From positions 826,419 to 890,418 of the forward strand of contig NC_011676.1 in assembly GCF_000150955.2 (NCBI RefSeq): a DNA stretch of 64,000 nt, given 5' to 3'. A program made the translations under genes and the position numbers. Of this stretch, positions 1-10,579 are shown piece after piece; position 1 is the first letter of the stretch; each line of letters opens with the position of its first letter. The notes under the pieces are model-generated. The model was not told the DNA's origin. It saw nothing but the letters and a program-made list of their open reading frames with translations, and did no database searches. Source of the stretch: Phaeodactylum tricornutum CCAP 1055/1. Its lineage: Eukaryota; Bacillariophyta; Bacillariophyceae; Surirellales; Neidiaceae.

Positions 1-1533
1 AGCCCAGAGTCAAGCGATCGAGCGCATCTCTCGGCGGTTCTTTCCATTTGGCGGCCATAGCAGCCAAGACTAGTACAGACTCTTGTGTTTCTCCGTCACA
101 GTAAATGGGGGTATCGTCTTGAAGCATCATTTGGTTCAGCGTCAAAGTGCCGGTCTTGTCAGAGCATAGAATGGACATGCCAGCGAGATCCTCGATTGCA
201 GAAAGTTTTGCGACGATCGCACCATGCTTGGCAAGATTCTTGGACCCGATTGCCAAGGTCGTAGTGGTGACGATTTCGATGGCAAGAGGAATACTTGCGA
301 CCAAAATCACAATCGTGAAAGACAGTGCTTCTTGCACGTCAACGCCTTCCGCCAGTAGATAGGCAAAGTTGATTATACACAAAGTCAGGGACAGACCAAC
401 CAATACCATCATGATTTTCATGAGAATTTTCTGCAAGTGACTATACTCGTGATGCTCTTGGAGCAAGCTGGCGGTTTTGCCGAAAAACGTCTCGGCTCCA
501 GTAAACTCAACCGTTGCCTGTAAAAAAAGAGATAGCAAGAGTAATGAGCTCTGACTAGTTCGTGAGGTGAAAACGTGCTTTCGTTTACAAAGAAACTTAC
601 CTCGACTTCCCCACGGACAACAGTAGATCCCATTTTACAAGAATCTCCTTTGTAGAACGTCACCGGTAGCGATTCGCCTGTAAGAGCTGCCTGATCAACA
701 TCGATCTCGGAATGATTCACTCGGCAATCGGCGGGAATCGCTGAACCACTACCCAAAAGAACGGTATCACCGGGAACCAGTAAGGTACCATCGATCACTT
801 GCCATTTACCGTCTCGCTTGCAGGTCGCCGAAGGCTTGAGAGATGATTTGAGGGCTGCGACGGCGTCGCCCGCCTTGGTGGTTTCGTAGAAACTAATTGA
901 ACCGTTCGCAAACTGAATGAGCAAGAGAATCCCCATATCGATAAAATTTTGAATGCCAGCTTCAATGATTACTGCGATCCAAATCATAATAGGCATGGGG
1001 GCCCAGAACTGGCGCAAGAAGATAAGCCACTTGGGATCCACATGCTCGGGAAGCTCATTTCGACCGTACAGTTCGAGCCGCTTGGCAGCTTCTTCCGCCG
1101 TCAGACCTTCAAAGTTATAGGCAAACTCCTCGACCTCGTCGCCCTTGAGTAGATCTTCGAATTCGGCTTCCGAAATACTTGTCTTGCGTTCATTGACTGT
1201 GCCGTAGGCGGCGACTTGATCGGCAAGATTGAGATCGTCGAAACGGAGGACGGGAGCTTGACCGAATTTGGTGATCACGTCGGATGAGGAAACTTGGCGA
1301 CGACGCTTAGACTCGACAGGAAGGCGCTTGTCCAAGACCAAGTCCGAAATGTCAGATACAGCCTTAATCCGACGACGGGGAAGAGGTTTGGTATGCAGAC
1401 CCATGCCGGTGATGTCCGACTGCGTTTTGATTTTACTCTGAAGTTTCACACCATGAAGAGACGAGACGATGTCGAGAGGTTCTTCTTCATCGTAGTCATC
1501 GTTGCGCTTCGATTCATCTTTTTCACTTCCCAT
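1..1533 (-). CDS. Plasma-membrane P-type H+-ATPase (P3A), N-terminal part, cut by window edge
   Basis: This is the N-terminal part of a proton pump that hydrolyses ATP to drive H+ out across the plasma membrane. I start it at the ATG ending at 1533; the longer open frame upstream has no ATG. Exon 1 is 1533-601, an 83-base GT-AG intron occupies 600-518, and exon 2 runs off the window start. Visible family marks are the cation-ATPase N-terminal segment (LYGRNELPEH), a first membrane pair (IMIWIAVIIEAG), the actuator-domain LTGESLPV motif, and in exon 2 the phosphorylation motif DKTGTLT. A charged N-terminal extension of roughly 110 residues precedes the conserved part and may be regulatory. The nucleotide-binding domain and remaining membrane helices lie outside the window. 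Family assignment is firm; proton rather than another cation rests on resemblance to plant and fungal PMA enzymes. Confidence 0.9.
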
Positions 1534-2501
1534 GGTTGACTGCAAACCTGACTCTGATAGAAAACAATCCTAACGTTTGGAAACGGCTGATTGCTACTCT
1601 AGACCAATCCAAGGTAGGCTTTGATTTTGTGCGAACTGACGATGAAGAAGTAGTGAAAGTAGATGGCCGCAACGAAGGATCTCGCGGATATTCCGCAGAG
1701 CGCGCAGCCCATAGCGGAAGTTTCACTCGTGATCAAGGTAAACCGGTGAGATCCTTCGAGGAGCTCTCCCTGATCAGACGAGTACTCACAGTAACTGTAC
1801 ATTGACTGAAATCTCCGCCTCCCGCATCTGCTTTTGTTGGGGGGTTCTCGTTCGCGCATTAGCGAACCTCGTCTGCACCGCCACGAGTTCTCGGCAGAAG
1901 CAAACGAAAGTACGGAAATTCTTTGGCGACGTGAATGCGAAGGGCAAAATCTCTTTCTCTACGAAAGAATTTGACTCGAATAAGTGGATGGATCCAAGCT
2001 AGCTTAGTGCACCGATGGCTCCCCCATCCCAAATTGTGGGCCCTTATCTTTGAGTTAACTGTACAGAAACGTTGTATTGCATGAAAGACTGTACACTTCC
2101 AATTTAAATTGCAAATGCAAATACCAGGAGGACAACCAATCAAATAGCTATGAATTGGAATTTTGACGACTGATTGGTGTGACACTGACGCTGCGTCAAT
2201 CCAGTGTATGACGTCAACTTCTTGGAAATGGGACTGATGCCGTGTCTGCGGAGGAGTCGTGTTCACCCGCCCGCCGTATTTTCCAGCAGTCTCGACTCGG
2301 TGGGGAATGTTTCGGAGGTTGCTCTTGCGACGTCTTTCAGGCAAGAAACTCCACTGGCACAAAGTAAGGGAATCTGTTCACCGTCAGTTGCTGATATTTA
2401 TTTGTTACTTGGAATGGACACCTACCTCTGTAAACAGCTCACAGTCTGCATACACTAGCTGGAACTAACCCAACCGACTCCAGCGTCAAGTGGACAACAC
2501 G
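1534..2501. other. Divergent intergenic region between H+-ATPase and carrier
   Basis: This stretch separates two divergently transcribed genes, so it should hold both promoters. Only short, non-conserved open frames are present, without recognisable domains. The one clear signal is the cluster of TGACG-type sites near 2164-2216, annotated separately. Confidence 0.5.
2164..2216. promoter_or_regulatory. Cluster of cAMP-response-element-like TGACG sites
   Basis: Three TGACG-type motifs lie within about 53 bases. There is a single TGACG at 2164-2168, an almost perfect palindrome TGACGCTGCGTCA at 2186-2198, and the full CRE palindrome TGACGTCA at 2209-2216. They sit about 290 bases upstream of the carrier ATG at 2502 and about 630 bases upstream of the divergent ATPase gene. 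In P. tricornutum, triple CO2/cAMP-responsive elements of types TGACGT, ACGTCA and TGACGC, bound by bZIP factors, control the carbonic anhydrase gene PtCA1. The same set of cores is present here, though spacing differs. Regulation of either neighbour is inference. Confidence 0.45.
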
Positions 2502-3404
2502 ATGGCTTCGGAAGTCGTGCGAGATTTCATTGCCGGATCAGTCGGTGGCTTTGCCGGAAAGTTGTTCGATTACCCTCTGGACACGGTCAAAGTTCTACTG
2601 CAAACTCAAGGGGAATCACTTCCAGCTGCATCGGTAGCCCAAATGTCAAAGAAAAAAATGTACCGCGGAGCGTGGGATTGCTTGCAAAAGACGGTGGAAG
2701 CGAAGGGAGTGTTGTCCTTGTATAAAGGTATTTCGTCGCCGCTTTTGGGCTGCATGGCCGAGAATGCCGTTTTGTTTTGGGCGTACAACAAATTCAAGAA
2801 AGTGATCAGTGGCTCTACCGATGAATCGAACGTACCAATTATAAAGCTATCAATAGCGGGTGCAGGAGCTGGTGCAGTCGTATCTTTTGTGCTCACACCA
2901 GTGGAGCTGGTAAAATGTCGACTACAAGTGCAAAACGCTTCGAACGGGAATTTCAGAGCCTTTACAGGGCCAATCGATGTGATCGTGCAGACAGTGAAAA
3001 GTGAAGGCATTGTACGAGGCCTCTTTCGCGGTCATCTATCAACAATGTACCGAGAAATTCCCGGAAATTTTTGCTATTTCGGAACTTACGAACTTGTATG
3101 CACAGCGATGACCCCCGAAGGGGGTTCGAAGAGTGACTTGAGTATGCCTACACACTTATTGGGAGGTGTGCTGAGTGGAATAACTTACTGGACTGCATTT
3201 TTCCCCGCAGACACAGTCAAGTCGCTGATGCAGACACGACCAGATTACGGCGACCGTACATTTACGGATGTTTTCAAGGCTATCTACCGATCCGAGGGTG
3301 TAGCTGGTCTATACAGAGGGTGGGGCATTACTGTTGCCCGTGGAGCACCGGCCAACGCTCTCATTTTTGCAGGCTACGAATACACGTCGAAAATGCTGAG
3401 GTGA
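2502..3404 (+). CDS. Mitochondrial carrier, ornithine-transporter (ORT1/SLC25A15) type
   Basis: A 300-residue inner-membrane mitochondrial carrier with three repeats of about 100 residues. The signature motif appears in each repeat: PLDTVKVLLQTQ (residues about 25-36), PVELVKCRLQVQ (about 130) and PADTVKSLMQTR (about 235). Glycine-rich segments of the second helix in each repeat (GVLSLYKG, GIVRGLFRG, GVAGLYRGWG) are also seen. FPADTVKS(L/V)MQT in the third repeat and the wording around the second repeat resemble fungal ORT1 and animal ornithine carriers, which exchange ornithine for citrulline or protons for the urea/arginine pathway. A carnitine/acylcarnitine carrier is the main alternative. 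The ATG at 2502 gives the expected start just before the first helix; the frame is open upstream but without ATG. There is no intron. A cluster of CRE-like sites lies upstream. Confidence 0.85.
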   Translation: MASEVVRDFIAGSVGGFAGKLFDYPLDTVKVLLQTQGESLPAASVAQMSKKKMYRGAWDCLQKTVEAKGVLSLYKGISSPLLGCMAENAVLFWAYNKFKKVISGSTDESNVPIIKLSIAGAGAGAVVSFVLTPVELVKCRLQVQNASNGNFRAFTGPIDVIVQTVKSEGIVRGLFRGHLSTMYREIPGNFCYFGTYELVCTAMTPEGGSKSDLSMPTHLLGGVLSGITYWTAFFPADTVKSLMQTRPDYGDRTFTDVFKAIYRSEGVAGLYRGWGITVARGAPANALIFAGYEYTSKMLR

Positions 3405-4038
3405 TGTTGTGGTTTTGCTGTTGTTGTTGGAGAGTCAGGATGAGTGCATTTCCTCCTTTTGTGTGTTTTGCCGTATCGTTGCTTATCAACTAGAACATTC
3501 CTAAGCCACAACGGACGATTTGCAAACAACGATGCAGCTGAGCACTTCGACTAGGGTGGACAATCGTCTCTTTGACTGTGTCATTCTGACCTTTCGTCTT
3601 CCTAGTCCAGGATGGGATATCGGGACCGTTTCCAAGAGGAAAGGCTGCAAAACAGCCGGTTCGCAGTCTACGTGGACTATGGACGGTGTACGGATAGTTT
3701 CGTATAAGGCATTGAAAGAAACTAAATGTCGACATCCGACGTCTAACACTGATGCATCGCCGGCTCGGAGGAAGGAAAATTTCCACCCTATGATTAATAT
3801 GGCGTAAAAGAATTGAAGTTCAGTAACGCAAGAATCGATACTCCTGGGTCTAGCAAGTATTTTATGAAGGATTGCTGTTGGTAGCTCTTCGCTTATTCCA
3901 AGCGATGTGCTCGTTTACCACCGGGAGCTGACGGGTCGTTGGGTTGAACGTCGCCATTGGAAACGCCAACGAATGCAGGAACTAGATAAAGCAAAGCAGC
4001 GTCTGTCCTATAAATGACAACACTTCGTTCCTTGACTG
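3405..4038. other. Intergenic, nothing recognised
   Basis: Region between the 3' ends of two convergent genes. It contains short open frames on both strands (up to 98 codons) without known motifs, and I see no repeat or RNA gene. Confidence 0.4.
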
Positions 4039-4374
4039 TCAATCAAAATAGGCGTCCTCGATAACTTCACCGTCCCAACCGTCGTTTTCGCCGTCGTTTC
4101 CATCGTCTCCTGCAGCCTCAACCTTGCGCTCGGAAAAGCTGTCTAAGAAGGCAGGATCTCCACCCATGGCGTCCAGTTCATCTTCCAAGTTCCCGTACTC
4201 CGACCCTTCTACGTAGCTGTAGCCCTTGGGAGGTGACGATCGAGGAGCCGTGGATTGGAGGACGGTGATGTCTCGCGCCTTCGCTGATAGCGATAGTCGA
4301 CGGCAACCAATCGTAAACGACTCCGAAAACGGAGCTACCGTAACGAGAACGAGAACAAGTACAAGTTTAGACAT
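4039..4374 (-). CDS. Small acidic protein with signal peptide, probably plastid-directed
   Basis: A 111-residue protein that I do not recognise. Residues 1-19 form a clear hydrophobic signal peptide (LVLVLVLVTVAPF), followed by SES and a phenylalanine. This resembles the diatom junction where the signal peptide is cleaved just before an aromatic residue that directs plastid import. The next about 25 residues are Ser/Arg/Lys-rich, as in a transit peptide. The mature remainder is strongly acidic, with a segment GNLEDELDAMGGDPAFLDSF and a C-terminal run of Asp, Glu, Gly and Asn ending EDAYFD. Such a short acidic, aromatic-ended protein could be an interaction partner of a plastid complex, but no function is supported. 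It is intronless and divergent from the lipoate-ligase-like gene about 300 bases away. Confidence 0.65.
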   Translation of the reverse strand: MSKLVLVLVLVTVAPFSESFTIGCRRLSLSAKARDITVLQSTAPRSSPPKGYSYVEGSEYGNLEDELDAMGGDPAFLDSFSERKVEAAGDDGNDGENDGWDGEVIEDAYFD

Positions 4375-4670
4375 GCTACTAATTCTAGATCACCAGCAAT
4401 GGGTGAGGGATAGTGTGTCCCCGCAACACGCGTCGAGTGGGAAGTTCGGAATCGGATCCGTTGGGACAAGGAGCATTTGAAGCCGCGAGTTCTCGACTTT
4501 CTACGTCCGTCTGTACCTCCGTCAGGTACATATGTGATGTGACAGTGACAAGAAATCTTACCTATCTGCCGACAAAGTGCCAAACGAACGATCGATCATC
4601 CAACGAATGAGGTTGACTGTGAAATCACCCATACCTCTCACACTGGTCTTGCAGTTCATCGTTAACGTAT

Positions 4671-5807
4671 ATGGTAGACTGCCTCGTCTTTGTAATTCAT
4701 TCCAAAAGAATCATGGAAGTCGCTATTCACAAAGCGAGAAGTTTCGCTGCAGTATCTCGCTCTAGAATAAGGAGTCCAACAAGGTTATACGCTTCTGGTG
4801 CCGCTCCATCCCAGAAAATTCCCTTTACATACTTGGATTTGCGGGGTGCTGGCTTGTCTATTCTGGAACGACTCGTTTTGGAAGAGTGCTTATTGCGCCA
4901 CGATCCGATGGAACGCAACTGGCTATTGGTGGGATGTCACGATGCACAAACCCATCGGCTTTTACAATTACCCAGGCGCTGGGACTCTGACAATCCCGCT
5001 ACCGCCATCGTCCTCGGGATCGGTGGTAAACCACGTGAGCTGCTGGACGTGGAGCTCGTCAAGGCGGAAGGCTGCGTGACAATCAAACGATTCTCGGGTG
5101 GGGGTACCGTAGTCTTGGATCCGGATTCGATTTGGACGACCGTCATCGGCCGCAATAAACACATGCCACACGTGGAAGCCTATCCCCGGCCCATCATGGA
5201 ATGGACCGCGACCGACGTGTTTGGACCAACTTTTTCCAAACTCCAGGCAAAGCAATCGACGAACTTCCATCAACGTTCGGAAGCGCTCCGGAAACCAACC
5301 ATGATTATGGATACGAAAAGTTGCGGCGTCGAGAATACCGGACGTGTCCTTACGATTCCTGACAAAGTGTGTTCGATTCCGGCGAATCACGACACCAGTT
5401 CCCCACACAGTCCGTCTCCCATATTTGCTCTACGCGAAAACGATTACGTTTTGGGTGAACGAAAAATGGGAGGCAATGCCCAGGCAATCGTCAAGGGCGG
5501 ATGGCTGCACCACACGAGCTTTTTGTGGGACTATCAACCGGAAAACATGGCCTACCTGACGCTGCCCAACAAACGACCAGATTACCGAGGGGATCGACCG
5601 CATCATGAATTTTTGGTCAAACTGCACGAATCTTATCCCCACGTGCAAAAGATTGATTTTTTCCGTGCCCTGTCGGAAACTTGCCAGAACAAATTTGATA
5701 TACATAATGCAACATTGCAAGAGGCACTCACGGTAGCCGACGCCCAGGGCGGGCTTCAAACGTGGTTTGAAAAGAAAAGCCGAACTAGAATTTTGCAAGA
5801 TTTGTAA
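4671..5807 (+). CDS. Lipoate-protein ligase A-like enzyme (BPL/LPL family)
   Basis: A 378-residue member of the biotin/lipoate protein ligase fold, which attaches lipoate (or moves octanoyl/lipoyl groups) to the swinging domains of 2-oxoacid dehydrogenases and the glycine cleavage H protein. Family marks are KRFSGGGTVVLD (the LplA RRxSGGG loop), then ERKMGGNAQ with the lysine at residue 265 corresponding to the catalytic lysine of LplA (RKISGxA), then GGWLHHTSFLWD matching the HHGTLL segment. A second ATG at 4713 gives an N-terminus rich in Arg, Ser and Ala that looks like a mitochondrial presequence; this start may be the real one (364 residues). Between the SGGG loop and the lysine there is an insertion of about 50 residues rich in Ser, His and Pro. 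It is intronless. Ligase versus transferase activity cannot be told from sequence. Confidence 0.8.
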   Translation: MVDCLVFVIHSKRIMEVAIHKARSFAAVSRSRIRSPTRLYASGAAPSQKIPFTYLDLRGAGLSILERLVLEECLLRHDPMERNWLLVGCHDAQTHRLLQLPRRWDSDNPATAIVLGIGGKPRELLDVELVKAEGCVTIKRFSGGGTVVLDPDSIWTTVIGRNKHMPHVEAYPRPIMEWTATDVFGPTFSKLQAKQSTNFHQRSEALRKPTMIMDTKSCGVENTGRVLTIPDKVCSIPANHDTSSPHSPSPIFALRENDYVLGERKMGGNAQAIVKGGWLHHTSFLWDYQPENMAYLTLPNKRPDYRGDRPHHEFLVKLHESYPHVQKIDFFRALSETCQNKFDIHNATLQEALTVADAQGGLQTWFEKKSRTRILQDL

Positions 5808-5854
5808 ATAGTTTTAGATAGTTGTATACTAGAAATACCAAAATTTGAGCATTG

Positions 5855-8539
5855 CTACTCTATGAGATGCGCGAGTTCCGGGCCCAAGAATAGTGCTGCA
5901 GCCGAAACTGGAAGAGAAAGCGACTGATTTTGCCGAACACGTCGTCGTCGTCTCGAAGGACTGCCACGCCGACTCGCCAATATATTAGGGCTTTGTCGGC
6001 TTTGCAAACTAGCCCTTAAGGTATCGTGCGAAGAATGTATCGGCCGTAGCCCAAAGCTGTCCTTTATAGAGCGCAGCAGATCCTGTATGGCATCTTCATC
6101 CCAAACCTGATGAGTTGTTCGCGACCACAAAAGTGGATAAGGAACTTTCTTTGGGGCGGACGGAATGCGCTCTGATGAAAAGACGTTGGCAACTCGCAAA
6201 TCTAATGCCATCTCGTCCAAGAATTGACGTATCTCACTATCTGGGAGCCTCGAGCGGCGGCGATGCCAGCGACTTTCTTCCTCGCCCTTCACAATAACTA
6301 CCATACTGATGTATTCGCTTAGAGACACCACGTGGAACTCGCTCTGTAGATGGTCAGTAGTTGGGGTATCCCTCGTGGATTCCGAGACCGTCGTCGTTGC
6401 AAACATATTTGCGGCCTCCTCGACCGAGAAAAGAGAATCTCGACTGTGCTTTTCTTCGTCTTCCGCATCCTCGTCTCGGAAGGTGATAGCCTGGGCCTGT
6501 TCCACAAGTCCTAAAGATTGCGTTCGTATTACGTGCGGTCCAGCTAATATCGGTTCACGCTCCACTGTCGGCTCGTTTCGAACGAGGGAGACCATCGCCT
6601 CCCATTCCGAGTGCGGGAATGATGCAACCGCCCTATTGTCTGACGCGTACTCCATTACATTCCACTTGACCACCTTTTTTGATGCACGCGGGCTATCCGG
6701 TTTTGTCCAAGAAGAAGGTGCCCCACTTTTGCGGAGAAGACCAGATCCATGAGGGACCCCAGAAAGTGACATTCGTTGGGTGGTGGCTGCCGCCAAATGA
6801 ACTGAGCTTCGCAAATAGATTGCTGGCCAGATCACACGCAACGGTTCCTCATCCTCGGGTAGCTCTTTGGTGAGAGTCAGCTGAAACCCTCTCTCCACGT
6901 GACGATTGTTTGTGGCAATTGCATCCAAAACCAAGGCAACTGCAGTGGGTGGACCACCTGCCTTGTCTTGCTTCCTCAAAAATTCAAGAATAGTCTCATC
7001 CCAGTCTTTCGCATACGTCTTTGTCTTTAAGGCCAGGCTATCGAAGCCGTAGATCGGTCCTGAAAAGGCATCTATGCGGTCAAAATAAATGGGCAAGAGA
7101 CTCATGATGTCTTGATGTGATTGTCTAAACCATCGATCCAATCGAGTTTCGGTTACGTCTTTCAAATCTCGCTTCCATCTGCTCAGTGAAAGGATCGTTT
7201 CTTGGAATCTGAAGCAACACGGAGATAAAATGTCATGAGAAGAACTGTTGGCAGCTTCGACGGCTTGTCGGACGGTGGGATTACCGTCACACACAAGTGC
7301 TTTTGAGTGCCAATTATATACTCTTCGCAAACTGGATTGGAGGTGAATTTCTGTAACGACAAGAACCCTCCCAGTACAAACAATTTGCGAACCAGCGCAA
7401 CACAATTCATTTACCTACCGGCAAGATTCTAATGCCGTCCGTGCCGCTGAAACGTGCTGCCAGACACGGTACTCATCATGAAGGCGTTCTTTCCAAACTC
7501 GTGCGGCACCCAAATCCGTAACGTTCAGTGGTTCTAATACCTCGACCAGCGTATTTTCGTCTTCCGATTCCGCCGTTGAAAAAAAGGATGACGAAAGCCA
7601 GTCCAAGAACTGGATGCGTATTGTGCACACCGTGGCTATTCCCGACATGGACGTTGACAAGGATCGGGCCGCACCTTGATACGACGTAGAAGAAATACTC
7701 GTAATGCTGTTGAGAAAGGGGTCACACAGGAACTGTTGTACCAAAACCAAGTCCGTAATAATTCGTTGGTACAGTCCAATAAGATTGCGTGCAGCCAAAT
7801 TGCGATCATCGTCTGCAACCCATACCATATCGTGGTAGAGGACTTCGGCTCCTGCCCAACAGAGCAATGGACCAATGTACTGTTCCCATTCACCCTCCAA
7901 CGCCAACGCAGACGTTGCCGGCGTAGTCGATGCGTTTGTATTCGCATTATAACCAGTGCTGTACGGATTTGCAGAGAAGCGGTTATCCAAAGCGGTCGAG
8001 CCCGTTGAGCTTAACCAGCTGAATAGAGGGGACTTCGGAGAAAGAGGTGAGCTCGACATCATGTGACCATTCTTATTCGCTATTTTCGGACTGCTCGGGC
8101 GTGAGCTGGCGGGTGACCCGGCAGTCGCAACATTGGAATCCAACAAGACGCAAGCCTGGGACGCTCCGGCGTGTGACCCGGTGAGTGTGGTGCAGAATTC
8201 GGGCAAGGCTTTCTCGAGCTTAAGTAATGCAATCGCCAGGAAAGGACTCGTCTTCGCCTGTGGGTTCGTAGGACTGTTTGAAGTCGGGGATACATCAGTT
8301 GATGGTAAAGCAACACCTGAACTTTTTCCCAAGTAAAGGTTAGGCGGTGTTAGGAGCCAAGAATTACCGAAGAATCCGCCGCCGCTGTTATTCCCCAAAC
8401 CACTTTTACTGACAGTGAGAACATTGGAATCGCTATTTTGTCGACGATACTGCAACGAAACGCGCGAGGGACGACCGCCCTGGTGATTCAGTGTCCTTCT
8501 CCACGAAGGAGACATTGGAATGGACGAGTTAGTTGACAT
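5855..8539 (-). CDS. KICS2/C12orf66-like protein (putative KICSTOR subunit)
   Basis: Two exons, 8539-7419 and 7331-5855, joined across an 87-base GT-AG intron with matching phase, give 865 residues. The order of several blocks matches my memory of human KICS2 (445 residues). A helix pair near residue 220 reads AGAEVLYHDM against AAEKVYHSL. ILEFLRKQDKAG followed by VALVLDA (about 490-512) matches a segment containing FIRKYD and LIFDN. PLRVIWPAIYL (about 540) matches PVMHWPNVIMIM. Near 745, FLDEMALDLRVANVF matches FLNEVSLALKNPKVF. In animals KICS2 is part of the KICSTOR scaffold that places GATOR1 on lysosomes to restrain TORC1. The diatom version is longer because of Ser-rich inserts at the N-terminus, the middle and the C-terminus. 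Homology is based on recalled sequence, not an alignment search. The 3' end nearly abuts the convergent lipoate-ligase-like gene (47 bases). Confidence 0.7.
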
Positions 8540-8969
8540 GATTGCACTCCTTTGTTGCGAGTAGGTGCAGCAAGGCTCGTCATGCTGACAGGCTCGTACG
8601 GATAAAAATCATGGTGCGTTGACTTTTTATGTGAAAGTATGTGCGGCTGCGAGCATTGTGACTGATTTCTGTGAACTGGTACTGCGATCCAAACTAGGTA
8701 TCCCCGTTTCGAGTTCGCCGGTTCTTGGAAGACGACGTACGGACCTAACTGTAAACTATTCTCCCAGAATACGGCAACCGACAGCCAATGGAAGCCCATG
8801 CCAATAATCCTGCAAAGATCTCTTGACAGTTGCCAACCCGGGCTTCTAAAGATTTTTGACTACGTATCCAATCTGTTGAGAATGTGTGTGTGTAACAAAA
8901 ATACCTGAACCAGCTACAAAGTGGGATAACTGGTTTCGTAGGTTCATTCCCAAACTACGCAGAACTTTA
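8540..8969. other. Intergenic, nothing recognised
   Basis: Upstream of the KICS2-like gene and downstream of the next minus-strand gene. A short TG run near 8884-8891 is the only simple pattern. Confidence 0.4.
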
Positions 8970-9719
8970 TCAGGCCTTAGACTTTTTTACTGGTGGTGCT
9001 TGAAGCTTGAGCTCACGTAAAATTTCCTCTTCCTCTTCTTGTTCGCAGGCATCGTACATGGCGTCTTCCAAAACTCTTAGCTTGGCGCGATCCGCCAATG
9101 CCGTCCTTGTTATGAGTTGTGAATGTAAAGTACAAGGCAGTGCCGGTAACGCTAAAACCCAATCAAAGACATCTAGTGCACTTTCTGCCGTCGAAAATAT
9201 GGATCGCCGAATTGCTTCAGCGGCCTCTTGATTGCAATGAACTCGTTCTTCCAAGTGGTCGGAATCTCTGTTTATCGTCGCCTGGCACAATTCCAATGGC
9301 TTCTCCAAGATTTTTTGTACGTAGTCGTCCTGTTTCAGACGTTGCACCATACGGTCGTGTATCTTTTGGTCAGATTTACAAGCATTTTCTGGTGCTTTTC
9401 GGAGCGACGCTTTAACAAAACATGTATAAAATAACCGGCCCTCGCTTTTGTCGCCTGTCCAGCTACAGGAAACAGGCATGCAGAGTTGCACCCATTCTCC
9501 GGCCCACACGACAACCCCACAAATTTCGCGAGTTGGAGCCGAGTCGACACTATCATCCCAATGAACAACGTAGGGTTCGCGAGAGCCATCGTTCCAATCC
9601 AAACTCCATGAGACGATTTGTTTTCGAACCAAAGGATCCGGTTTGTTCTCATCGAGGTACCGCTCCCTCCCTGCTTCGAAATCGCTCGTTCTCAGTACAA
9701 CGTGTCTTTGCTCGGTCAT
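8970..9719 (-). CDS. Hypothetical protein, 249 residues, charged C-terminus
   Basis: I do not recognise this protein. The first ATG in frame ends at 9719; the frame is open further upstream without ATG, so an upstream exon cannot be excluded. The N-terminal half is rich in Trp and aromatic residues (VSWSLDWNDG, VVVWAGEWVQL), suggesting a compact beta fold. The second half looks helical, with AAEAIRRSIFSTAESALDVFDWVLALP. The end is a glutamate run (CEQEEEEEILRELKL) followed by PPVKKSKA, a possible nuclear localisation signal. No membrane segment, signal peptide or metal motif is visible. A nuclear, protein-binding role would fit, but this is only inference. Confidence 0.6.
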   Translation of the reverse strand: MTEQRHVVLRTSDFEAGRERYLDENKPDPLVRKQIVSWSLDWNDGSREPYVVHWDDSVDSAPTREICGVVVWAGEWVQLCMPVSCSWTGDKSEGRLFYTCFVKASLRKAPENACKSDQKIHDRMVQRLKQDDYVQKILEKPLELCQATINRDSDHLEERVHCNQEAAEAIRRSIFSTAESALDVFDWVLALPALPCTLHSQLITRTALADRAKLRVLEDAMYDACEQEEEEEILRELKLQAPPVKKSKA

Positions 9720-10579
9720 GCTACTGCTTCCGGTTGCCACGCAAACCAAGGTTGCGTTTCGAAAGTGCTTGCATTAATCGTGCTACTGACTGTGATGTTG
9801 ACCAAATCAAGATGCAAATACCAAATCACAACGGGCGACGGTCAGGCGGGACGTTTGGTGAAACTGGTACTCTACTATAAGATGTGCTGCAAAGTGACAA
9901 AAGACAGAGTGTACCGCGTTCATTATACTAGCTGTAAGATCGGCTATGCAAATGGTTCAACGAAATGGATTAAAAGTTAGACGCAATGTAAATTTTGTAA
10001 TCATGCCAACCAATGTAGAGTAAGCATTACTGTGAGTTGATGTGCTTCCCAGATTGCTACACTTTGCAGGGCGTCACTCTCGACGCGAGAGAGCGTGACT
10101 GACAGAGCATCAAGGAACGAAAAATTCGATCTGCGTGTTTCAAAATGATCTGGTAGGTGCCGTTCCCATATCTTCGGTAACTTTTCGTATCTAACTGTAA
10201 ATTCACATTCAACGCATCACCGCGTATATTCTTATTTTGGAATGGAGCGTTTCGCCTGTTCTCATATCCAACCAAGTCTTCCTGTCTGTCTGCAAAATGA
10301 GAAACCGATCCAATGGATTGGAATTCCAAGTGTTGATCGTATGAGTCAAACATTGGAGAGGAAGTGTGCTATTGCTGCTAGACCAAGAGGTCTGGTGCTT
10401 TACAGTCGAGCTATTTACTGTTGGACATCACGTCACTCCTTTTCTGTTGGATCCGATGGAATTCCAAGTACGAGTACGGTACGGATCAACTCCGAAGTCG
10501 ACACCGCCACAGGTACTTCTATACATTCAAGCAACCCGCTTTGCAGTCTCCCTCCATTAGTCCTTGTCCTCTTTTTGCA
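9720..10579. other. Intergenic upstream of selenoprotein H gene
   Basis: Divergent spacer that should carry promoters for the hypothetical gene on the left and selenoprotein H on the right. The frame of selenoprotein H is open upstream of its ATG but without conserved content. No repeat or RNA gene was seen. Confidence 0.4.

Noticed and set aside
7332-7418. Reading the KICS2-like region as two separate genes
   Set aside because: The GT-AG intron keeps phase exactly and both halves match consecutive parts of one family.
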